Part shown: positions 37,041 through 48,600 of the stretch, one piece after another
Layout: every line of letters starts with the position of its first letter
How positions within the stretch are numbered: the stretch's first letter is position 1
DNA from: Nectonema munidae
Lineage: Eukaryota; Nematomorpha; Nectonematoida; Nectonematidae
Reading direction: 5' to 3'
DNA: 64,000 nucleotides
NCBI GenBank assembly: GCA_030549495.1
Contig: JAUIRK010000855.1
Location: 2,227,501-2,291,500, forward strand
Notes under the pieces: generated by a model
Told to the model about the DNA's origin: nothing
What the model saw: only the letters and a program-made list of their open reading frames with translations
Databases searched by the model: none
Made by a program: the position numbers and the translations under genes

Positions 37041-39337
37041 CCCATTTAGCAACAATGTTCCCAAATGGGAACACTTTTTACAAACAAAATTTATTGAGGT
37101 TTTAAAAAAAATTTTAAGCAATATATATAAAATAATATCTTAAATGCTTTATTTTTTATAAAATAACAAAAATCTTATTTTATACTTTTCTAAAGCGCAA
37201 TTTTATACTAAAAATAAACTCGTTTTTAAAAAATTTTTAGTTGTTATTACAATTTAGTTTAAAAACTATTAAATTTATAAAATCAAAAAAAAATTTCTAT
37301 AGAATGTAAGAAATATGTCTAGAGATAATAAGAATATGGACTATTTTTGAAAATCAATGAGCTAAGTATTCTAGATCTCTTTATTTACAATTTGTTCCCA
37401 TATGAGAACAATGGTACTATCAGTGATACAAATTTATAAACTATGTTGAAAAAAATATAAACTAGTATATTTCAAATTTTATAAGATATTTATATATATA
37501 TGTTGGCTTTTTTAATTTTCAGTTTTTTTATAGATAAAATTGTATAAATTTTAAAATGGAGAATAAAGAAAATTTTTATATCTTGATGTAGCGCTTGATA
37601 AAATAGCTATTCTTTCTGAAAAAGTTGAAGGTGATTCAGACTTAGTTTTGTTACGCCCCGAAGATGCCGATAAAACCTTTTGAAATGAATTTTGTGAAAC
37701 TGCGTTTAATTTTGCTGATAAATTTTCAGAATTCATAAATAAAGAGCCAATCGAAATTTTCAGATTCTTCTATAATGACAATTTGAAAAACCTGATTTTG
37801 GAAGAAACTAAAAGGTATGCTATGCAAAACAATGATCAAAATTTTGATATAGAAAGTGAAGAGTTGGATATTTTTTTAGGTATAATAATTTTATCAGGCT
37901 ATCATCATGTTCCTCGACAAAAATTGTATTGGTCGAAACAACAAGATCTTGAAGTTCCGCTTGTTTCTAACTCTATTTCTAGAAATAGATTTGAACAAAT
38001 TAAAAAATATTTTCATTTGAAAAACAACTGTTGCATAGAAGCTGGAAATAAAATTGCTAAAATTGCGCCTTTGTATTCTCATATAAATAGTGTTTTAAGT
38101 TTTTTTGGAAGTATGGAAAGAGAGACATCAATTGACGAACAGATGGTTCCTTATTTTGGGCGTCACTCTTGCCAGATGTTTATAAGAGGAAAACCTATAA
38201 GATTTGGATTTAAAAATTGGGTTATGGCAACATCATCAGGTTTTCCAATTAGAGTTGAGTTATATAGTGGCGCTGATGGTAAGAAAAAAAACCGGTGGTT
38301 TGGGGGTGAGTGTTATTACCGACTTGATAAAAAAAAGTAACATTGATCCATCAAAACATTGTTTTTACTTTGATAATTTTTTTACTTCTTACTCTTTATT
38401 GAAATATTTGAAAAGTAAAAACATAAGAGCAACTGGCACAATAAGAGAGAATAGAATGAATAATTGCAACTTTAGTGAAAATACTTTGCGAAAATCAAAA
38501 AGAGGGGATTTTATAGAATCTTACGATGGCGATGTGTTGATAGTAAAATGGAAGGACAATAAAGATGTGAATTTGGCAAAGAACTTTGAAAATATTGAGC
38601 CTTTGTGCAATGTGTTGAGATGGTCTAAAGAAGACAAAAAGAAAGTATACAGCCATACTTGATCAATTCTTATAATCGCCATATGGGAGGTGTATGGTCT
38701 AAAGAAGACAAAAGAAAGTATATGTCCAACAGCCATACTTGATCAATTCTTATAATCGCCATATGGGAGGTGTAGATCTCTTAGATCAAGCGGTAGGATG
38801 CTACCGTCTAAATGTATCTTGGAAAATATGGTATGGATTGTTGATCATAAATTGCTTTTCGATATTAAATGAGAATAGCTTCATGGAAAGTTCATCGAGC
38901 AACTGGTGGCAAAATGGATCAATTAGAGTTTACAAGATCAATTGTTTTAAGTATGATCAAAAACCCAAGATCAGTAGAAAGAAGTGGACCTCTTGGTAAA
39001 AGAGTAAAAATAGTAGCACAATCTCATTATCTGCAAAAAACTAAAAATCAGGGAAGGTGTAGAGTCTGTAAAAAAATGCAAGATTGGAATGTGCCGTGTG
39101 CAAAGAACGTTTGCATAATCTTTGTTCTTCTGTTTATCATTCAAATCAATAGAGCTACCGATTTTCATATAAAAGAAAATATAGGCTTAACCCCATTGTT
39201 CCCAAATGGGAACAGTCAAGTTTGATAAGATGGCATATTATTTTTTGAATTTTTTTTTTATTCTAATAAATAAAATAAAATAAATTTATATTTTTGTCAA
39301 ATATTTTGAAATATAAAGGGTCTTGGGGTTTAATGGG
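37041..39337 (+). mobile_element. piggyBac transposon, degenerate
   Basis: 2,297 bp flanked by TTAA at 37,037-37,040 and 39,338-39,341. The tips are CCCATTTAGC and the inverse CCCATTAAAC. Subterminal palindromes TGTTCCCAAATGGGAACA occur near both ends (about 37,057 and 39,198), with a related one inside at about 37,392. It encodes a piggyBac-type transposase, described separately. Confidence 0.92.
37556..39225 (+). pseudogene. piggyBac transposase, broken
   Basis: Acts in cut-and-paste transposition at TTAA sites. The frame containing IAILSEKVEGDSDL runs into a TGA at 37,681, then continues 37,783-38,340 with the first catalytic Asp (SIDEQMVPYFG). After a frame change, 38,290-38,662 carries the second (CFYFDNFFTSYSLLKYL). 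The third (SYNRHMGGVDLLDQ) lies at 38,739-38,790. A tandem duplication of about 75 bp (38,620-38,772) repeats the segment around the third Asp. Further frame changes follow near 38,880 and 39,075, the last splitting the C-terminal Cys-rich (RCRVCKK) region. All three Asp of the DDD triad survive, so the copy is fairly recent but inactive. Confidence 0.9.
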
Positions 39338-39355
39338 TTAATAAACAAGTTAAAT

Positions 39356-39452
39356 GAACGGATCAGGCACGGTTTTTTTGAATTAGAGAATTACGTTTCA
39401 TAGCAAGTATAGGGAGATGATGAAGTTTACCGTGTATATAGGCATTTTGCAC
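39356..39452 (-). repeat. Dispersed ~95-bp repeat, copy 2
   Basis: Inverted relative to 28,369-28,461. The core with GCACGGT...ACCGTG ends is 39,367-39,434, with about five substitutions and one indel versus copy 1. It lies 15 bases past the piggyBac's TTAA and about 200 bases upstream of the nucleolin-like start codon. Confidence 0.8.
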
Positions 39453-39652
39453 CGTATTTTTAAAGATAGGAATATAATATGAGATGATAAATATATTGTG
39501 AGAAGGGATGGGATGATGATGAATGTCGTCTCAGTAACACTTTCCTTACATTTGTTGTTCAGTTTAGTTTTTATCTAAGATTTTTATTTTCCCACTATAA
39601 TGATGATAACGAATGAAAATTCTTACCTCTACCAAAATTCCTCTATTTAGAT

Positions 39653-42600
39653 ATGGCTGTTAAACAGAATACTCCCAGGTTTAACAAGGTGAATAAGTCG
39701 CGTGGAGCACGTGGGGGCTACAGTGTCAATCAGAATAAAAGAAATAACTCCTTCAATAAACAATCTCCCAAGCAATCATCGCCCTACAACAAACTCAATA
39801 AAACACCAAATTCTGCCCCTGCTTTCAGAGGAGGGCGTAATTTGCGAAATTCTAGAGGTGGTTCTGCCTCTTTCAAACCAAACAATAGATACTTCAACAA
39901 GGCTGGAGTCGATAATAAAAAATCAAAGGTTTGATTTAAATTTTATCTATCACAACTCAATGCATATTCATGTAAATTAAATACATGATACATAATTAGT
40001 GGTCTGGCAAGACAACGGAAGACAATACAAAAATCAAGCAATAATATATAAAGTATACAACCTAGTATATATATATTTTTTTACAAAATTGACGACATTT
40101 AAAAGGCCTACTTCCAGAACAATTTGTCAGAAAATCATTCATAAAACCTCCTCCAAATGTGTGGTCCAATATTATGTGTTTATTTCCTGTTTTTTAAAGT
40201 CCATTTTCATATATAATGATAAACGATGAAGAAAAATCAAATTACTTTATTTTTGTTTTTAACTTAATTCACATCGTAAAAGTAGACAAATAATTTAAAT
40301 ATTTGTTAGAGAAAAAAATTTACTTCTTTTTTATAATCTAAATTCTTTATCTTCTAATGTTCAAAGCTAATTTGCAAAGATCACAAATGTTTATTGTGTT
40401 TAATAATTCTTTTCTAATTATCTTAAAAATGATTAGACTTTTTCTTGCTTACAAAATAGTTCTAAATACGCCAATATTTTCTTTGGGATAAAAATGACCC
40501 GATTATTCAAAACGTATATCAGTATAAACCCATTACTATAATGAAGAGTTGTTTCAAGTCTTTATTCTTTTAATGTTTTGCTAGATAGTATCTAAAATAC
40601 TGAGAGGCTGTTCATTCTGTCCAGCTTCATGAGGTTTAGGTATATAACATATTATGCATTAAAGTACACTTTAATTTTTTTTTAAAAACATGCTTTTTTA
40701 AACTGACCATTAAGAATCCAATAATTTGGTATCCAATACTAATTTTAAAAGGGCAAAATTTTATATAAATTATTTTATATAATTCTTCACACAAAATTAC
40801 ACACATTCTAGGCCAAAAATGCTATTGTTATGATTAGGGCGAACAAAAAATGACCTAATAACTCAAAAAAATATGGACTTTTTTGGCAGAAAAAATTGAC
40901 TTTTTCAAAAAAAAGTTTTTTTAACTTGCAAAAAAGAACTGAAGCCTGATAGCGTCTTTAACAGAGTGTCGGAGCCACGAAAAAAATTTTGTTGCTCCTG
41001 AGTTATGTTTTTTAGCTCCGGTGTGAGTTCCAACACGCTCCTATAGTTAAGTGTATATTTTTAAAAAATTTAATAAAAAATAACCAAGAAAACAGTTAGG
41101 ATTAGAGAATACATGCGTGTTTTACTTGAAATTAACATTTGCGCTAGCTTTCATCTAAAAAACGTCATTGAAATGTGAGTGGTTGAATCATGCGGAGCCA
41201 GTTAGTGGAGGCGTATTTAAATTTTTACGGCTCCGGTTCCATGTAGAAAAATTCAGCGACTCAGCCATCGCAACCCTGATTTTTAGTACTTTTTAAATCA
41301 TTTAAGGCCTCTTTTTCTTCTATAAATAATAAAAAGAACAAAATTTAACTTAAAAACTTCAAAGTTATCGACTCATATACTTCAAAATATTGACTTTATT
41401 TGTTAAAAAATTCACTTAAAAATTATTTTAAGCTTTTTTATTTAGAAAAATTGAAATACACAAGGAAATAATTTAATATATTAGAAGAAAAATTTGTATC
41501 TTTTGCTAGAAGCTTTTTTAACATCGAAAATGATCTTTCTACACGACAAGTTGTAGCTTGACAATTTTGTAACTCTGCATAAGTACTGGAAGAAATGTTT
41601 AGCTTTTTCAATTCTATATCTTTAATATCGTTCTTTTCAAACCTTTTATTCAAATAATTTTTAATTCCACAATCATCGTGATCAAACTTGATAGAGTAAA
41701 AAAGTCTTGCTGCATCTTTTATGCCAAAAGAAGTTGACTCAACAAACTGCCCTAACTGAATATGTTTTTCTTTTATGTTAAGCAGTTGTTTGTGTAATTT
41801 TAAACAACTGATGCTTTCTCTTTCTTAACCAAAATTCCATTTTTGCATTCAAAAAAATTTACAATTTCTTTTATTTTTGGTAAGTGATCGCAGTAGTAAG
41901 AAGCAGCGTTCAGCCAGCTTGGCCCATCTTGTAATAATTGGAGAAACACTTGAGCAAAAAGGTTTGTAAAAAAAATTGACATAAAAAAAATTATTGACTT
42001 TTAAAAGAAAAAAAATTTACTTTATTGACCTTAAAATTTTTTAAAAATAATCGAAAATTAAGTAAATATATAATAAATAATTGTTTCTAACAAACTAAAA
42101 AACAAAATAAAAAATTGACTTTATTGACTTTATTCGCCCTATATGATTGTTAAAATAAAAAATTGCTTGGGGTGTGTTGGATTCCTATCAATAGGAATTA
42201 ATAGATTTACTACTCCTTGGAATAATACATCTTCAAACACAAGTCTATTGTAATTGCAAATTTTGTACAAACTTTTATAAAGTAATTTTTTTGTATGAAA
42301 TATTTAAAATTAAAATTGAAAAGAAATGGTCGTTTTTCTCTAAAATAAATAAATTTAAAAAAGGTTTTTTTGTTATATTTCATATTTTTTCGCCATGACC
42401 ACATCATTTCTTCTTTAAGATATCATTTAGGTTCCTAAACCACATAAGTAGTGGGAAATGCGAACACAGGTTTAACAAATTTGAAGAAAGACTTTTAAAG
42501 TTGCCACACCTTGAATATTTCTATCAAAAAAATTTTTTGTGTTAGATCTATTGAAACAAATAGATTTATTTTTAAAACATTTGAATTTTATAAATATGAA

Positions 42601-45600
42601 TTGTTCGGTTAATAGTGTCACGTTTGCTACAAATAAAATTATATGAGGGTTCACAAAAATTTCAACCATTTTTAGCAGGTTTGGACTTTTAAGTTTGTTG
42701 ATTTTTTAGATTATTTATTTTTTATATTTTTCTCTTCAATGTTTATTAGTCAGGATATTTTGATTTAACTTCTGTTCTTCTTGCTTCTTTTCTCATTTTT
42801 CTTTTTTTGTAATTTGTCCAATTTTTAAGTTTTTGTGATTGCTTAAATCTACTGTTTCTAGAATCATTAATTATTTTATTTGGTTATTTGACAATGTAAA
42901 GGTTGTAGAATAAATATCTCACTAATAACGTATATATTTTGACATCAATTACAAATAATTAAAGTATTGTACTTGTTCTATTTTTGTTATGCTGTATTAT
43001 TTTACTCTTATAAAAAATTTAAGCGCTAGACTTAATTTTCCACCCACATGAAAAAAGGTTGAAGAGTCCTATATTTTTTAGTTATCGGTATTGCTTCATC
43101 CAAAGAAAGAATCTTCCCACGCTCCTACTCTTACCTGCTCGAATTTGAGGATTTAAATATATAGTACAAATTATACGTGCAATCATAGCGCTGTTATTTT
43201 TCCAAATTCGTCTCTCACCTTTACAACTAAAGCGAGATATGTAGAGATGTACGACCAAAATATCTCACAATATATCTTTATTTAAATTTTGTAATTTATT
43301 TCACAGCCTAAAGATAAAGAAGATGAAGAGGATGATAGTGATGATGATGAGGATGAATTTGAGGAGATGACTGATGATGAAGAAGATGAGATAACGGATT
43401 CGGAAGAAGAAGATGACGACGATGATGAAGAAGAAGAAAATACTTCTAAAGGTACCAAAAAAGGGAAAAAATCTGCTAATCAGGTTTCATTTATATTTCA
43501 AATTCTTTTTATTTTCAATTTTTTCATTTTTATTGAGTCATCTTTCAAAATTGATTTTTTAAAACAAATTAAAAGCAATGCGATATCTTTTAATGTTTTG
43601 AACTATTTGGAATAAAAATAATTTTTTTAACATTTGATTTGAAATGATTAAAAACATAATACAACGCATTCGTTTTAGTTTAAAAATGAGCTTATTTCAC
43701 TTTTAGAACATATAATGCTTTAGAAACTTTTTTGGAAAATGTTTTAGGAAGAAAAAGTTTTATTTATATCGCCTAGAAGTCAATCCGTTTAAAAAACTGT
43801 AGCTCTTTTTTTAAATTGCGTATTTTTATACTCACAATTTTTATTATCCCTTTCAACCCACCTTCAGCTAATCGTATCTTTGCCGTGGTGATTACATGCA
43901 TATTCTATTGTTCTATCACTTTTGAATAGTATGATTATTTGTTTGTATAATTTCACTTTTAAACTATATTTTTGTTTAGTAATAAATCTTTTGTTTCCAA
44001 TTATTTGAATAAATTTAGAACAAAAAAATTATTTCCATTTTAAATTAAAAAAATTAAAATTTTAATCCTCAAATTATATTTTTATTTAGTTACATTTAAA
44101 TTTATAATAACTTAAAGTTGAGTATTTTTACAAAGAATTTAGACATAAATTATTTTAAAATTTAATTTTTATTTTAACTTACAGAATTTAAATTCTCTTT
44201 CTTTTCTGTTCCTTTTGCTACCTTACCAGAGTTAGAATCTTGATGAATTTTTCTTGGAGATCTGATGAGATGAATATATCTCCTATATTATAGGAGAGAA
44301 AGTAGTACAAACTCGAAATTTGGATGACATCCTATACATTTTTAGTGTAGACATATTCGATCTATTGTATCAAAGCAAAATCGAGTGATTTGAGTATTAT
44401 GTTCAGAAAGAATAAATTGTTTTTCATTTAACACACTACTAGAACGGCGATATTGCTTCTTAAAACTTTACGATTTTTTTGAAATTTTGTTTCACTTATC
44501 GAAACCTTGATATTTTCTGACAATAATCCTTTTACAATCTTCAAAAATCTAGAAAAAGATAAATATCTAAAAGCGTGAGTTAATGGAGTTACACATGTTG
44601 AAGATTTAATCTATAGAATAATCAAAAGTTTCTAAAGACGTTTATAATTCAGAATACTCACACATGATATCGGTTGATATCGGTTCTTTTTTTTTTTTGG
44701 ATAAATTTTTGACGCGTCAAAAAAAACTTAAAAATGGACAAACAATTATGTTGAAATATTTTTTATAAAAATTACTAGTAGTTTAATTTTTTGGATTTTC
44801 CAGTTTAATTTTATTTGTTCAAGAATCAATTCATTCATTTTTTGAATTTTATTCAAAACTAAAAGATATCTAAAATTTAAAGCTTCAAAATCATTAAATT
44901 TAGCGCCTTATAACGCTAAAGGTACTATGGGGTGTTTTCATCTAGAAGGCACAATTATGCCATTGAACTATGAAAAAAGTAGGCTTGATGCGGAATCGAA
45001 CCCAAGATCTTGAGTTATCGAAACCTAGTAACTAACCAACCTTACTCACACCCATATAAAAAATTGTTCATTTTGCTGTGCAAGGACATTTGGCTAAATG
45101 GAGATTTAGCCGATGCCCAACAAAAATATTACCAAACGGACATTTGATCAAATTCATATAACTTTTAGTAGATAAGTTATTCATCACATGATTTTTGTAT
45201 AGAAAATACGAATAAAAGAAATCAAAAATTAAGCTTGAGATTTGTATTCAGAATATAACTTGTTGGAAGTAAGACGACGTCTACAAAAATGGTCAAATTG
45301 TTTGTTCAATTTGATGAAATATCCGGATACATTTTTTTGCACCCAATAAATTTTCTTACAGTGTAACGTGGGTTTCTTCATTGAATGTTATAATTGAAAA
45401 TGGAATTAAAATGTTATGAATTGATAATGTTTAATTTATATAGAAGGAGGAAACCTTGTTTGATTCGGAAGCAGAGAGTACAGAAAATGAAGTTATAACC
45501 GAAGAAGATGAAAACGATATTCTGAATGATGAAATAAACAAAAATTCTGTGAATATTGAAAAACCAGGTAAATAATCTTTTTTAAACTCTTCTAGACCGG

Positions 45601-48600
45601 ATGAGACACCGGTAACTTTAAAAACAAAAACAAACCATTGATTTCCCAACACTCATGCTTGTAAAGTATATTATTATAGTAATAAATATTTTTAACTTTT
45701 AGGAAAAAATAAGAAACAGCAAGCCAATAAAGATAAATTGAAAATAGAAGGTATCTTTAAAATATTTTTGATAACATGTTATTTAATAACACGCCAAATT
45801 TACTCAATATATTGATCGTTTTTATATGATATCTATAATTGAATTAAAATATATTTTGCTATGTATACTTTTCCTTTTTCTTAAATATATTCATATGTTA
45901 AATTAGTTCCTTTTTTTTAGATCATTCAAAAAAGAGCAAGAAACGCTCGAAAAACGACACTCTAGACGATCAACCTAATTCATCTAAAAAAGTTAAAGGT
46001 AAGATTTTTTAATTTAAATTATTTGATTTCCTATTCTAAGTGTGTATTTTGAATATCAATAATATGTTTGGAAATAAGGGGTCATTCACAAGTGATGTCA
46101 ATCAAAGCCTCGGGGTGTCGATAAGTTGACAATGCGGGGGGGGGGGGTTAAATTAAGCAAAAAAAGGTTGACGTCAAGTGTGCATCGTCCCTGTAAGTCC
46201 TAAACAATATAAAATTTAGTCCTTGTGGATAACTAAGTTTTTTAATGCTCTTATTTTCCAAATTTCTTAATAAATAATATCTTTATTGATTATGTAAATT
46301 TTTTAATCCTAAAGAAGATTAGAAAGTTGAAATAGCTCACGAATAATTTTTTGAATAAAAAAATGTCTTTTTGCACTACTAAATTTTTTTCTAGATATTT
46401 CGGACGATTTCTTCCTAATATAGAATCTTTAATATATGCTACAAAAAGTAAATGAAAATAGACATAACTATAGTAATATTTAATCCTATATATCGACTTG
46501 CAAAAATAAAATCTGTCTTACATTGGATATCGTCTGATTAACCCGTTTAACGACCACAATAATCAGACGATATCTAATGTGAAGCAGAAGATTTGTATTA
46601 AAGAGAGCATTGATAAACGCAGACAATTTTATTTTTGTAAAGTCGACTCTGGCCGTTAACCAGTTAACGCGTTAATATTCTTAGAAAAGATTGGGTAACA
46701 TTTGCCTTACTGGAAACGCTGTTCCGTAATACCACCATCTGGTGGTATTTTCCGATTAGCAAACACTCAGGTTTAATACAAACTTTTATTACCAAAATTA
46801 CTTGACTAAAAACAAAGAGAAAATGATGTCGCATAACACGAGCCTATTTCTTTTATTCATATTATACTATTATTATTAAGCCTATCATTTTAAGTTTATT
46901 AAGAAAAGTGAGCAAACCCGCTTAGCTTATTTCCTCAAATATTTAAAATATATATATGAAAGAAATTAAAACAAAGAAGACTCACCCAAGAAACGTAAAA
47001 AAAAATAGAAGGAGAACTAGAAGAGTGAATTCAAGCTAATAATGTTTTAAAATATGCATGGTTTGGGAATTTGCGAGATTGAGTCGATGATAGATGTTTC
47101 TAAAGTTACAGGGCGGATTATCCACACATGTTCCTGGAAATGATAGCTTATAATACACTGGGTTTAAACACTGCTTTTTCGTAGCTGGATTCTATTGATG
47201 AATTTAAGTTCAAAATATATAAACTTTATTGTTCGCATTTTTAAGCTCTGGACGATGGTGAACTGGAAAGAATTGTGAGAGAGCGAAAAGGTTTGCAATT
47301 TGATTTTAATATTCTTTCTTGTTTCGCAAAATCATAATCATCTATCTTTAAGTTGAGCAGAGTAGAAGATCCTTGTTTGTCAAGTTTCACAAAATTAAAT
47401 TAAAACATGATGAGTATAGCTCCCTTCATCCAAATGTTGTCTCTGTTAGATGTCAAAAGTTCAAACCGTAAGTTTTATATTATTTATTCAAAATTTTGTT
47501 TAAAAAAAGTCTTCGAAAAATTTTTGGAACCTAAAAAAGCAACCTTCCATTTTTAAAATTAAATTAAACACTATGATAAAAAAACGAAGAATGCTTTGTT
47601 CGTTTTTTTTTATTTCGATATTTGGCCAAATTTATAAAAATTATATATACCCTAAATAATTTGTAAAACAACAGACTGAAAGAAATTACAATTTCCATAA
47701 ATATATAATAGATACATAATTATAATGTTGCTTCAAAGTCATGTTATTTTGAATATTTTAGATTTTAGCAATAGAGTGGGGGGGGGGGGGGATTAAAATT
47801 AGCACAGCTTGTTATACTTTTATTTGATATGTTTTTTTTGAATAATAATAATTGTTTTACTTTATTTTACCAATTTGATATTAGATAATGGAGTGTGTTT
47901 ATTCAATAATAAATTAGAAGAATTTGCTTGATGCGGGATCGAACCCAAGACCTTGAGTTATCGAAACCCAGTTGTACCTAACCAACCTTACTCACGCCCC
48001 TTTAGTTTTTTTAGATTTACTTTGTTAAGCTTACATGTATCAAAAGATTTTAGAAATTAAAAAAATTTATTTTTTGTATATTAAAATTAAAGTTTGGGTT
48101 ACATTTACTTAAAAAGTTCGGAAGGAATTTAATCAGCGTGGTTAATTTATAAGCTTAAAATAGGATAGGATTTGTCATAAATTTAAAAACTTCAGGGGGT
48201 AGGGTTTCTGTTTTATTTTTTTAAAATATACACTAATTTTATTTTACTATTTACCTGACTTCTTATGTGCATATAGGATTATCAGAGATGAGGGCTTCTT
48301 CATTGTTCAATACAAGCGGCACAATTGTGCCTTATCGATGAAAACACCCCGCAGTACCTTTACCTTAGAAACAATTTTCCGACAATGGAACATTTTGACT
48401 TTAATACTTATGATGTCTAGATCACAAATAATTGTGTATGGATTTGTTTAAAAACCAAAATATTGTTAAAAAATTGTAGGCGTCTATAGCCACCTACAAT
48501 CTTGTCTTAAGGTTGTGCGTGTTGAACACCCCTTTCATTCATTTCATTAACTTTTATATGATTCTGTAGTATCATGATTTATATCCTCTTTGCAGATTTG

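Noticed and set aside
46977-46994. 18-nt microexon (would add SPKK residues) between exons 5 and 6
   Set aside because: Phase-compatible, but the acceptor lacks a pyrimidine tract. Left out until transcripts decide.
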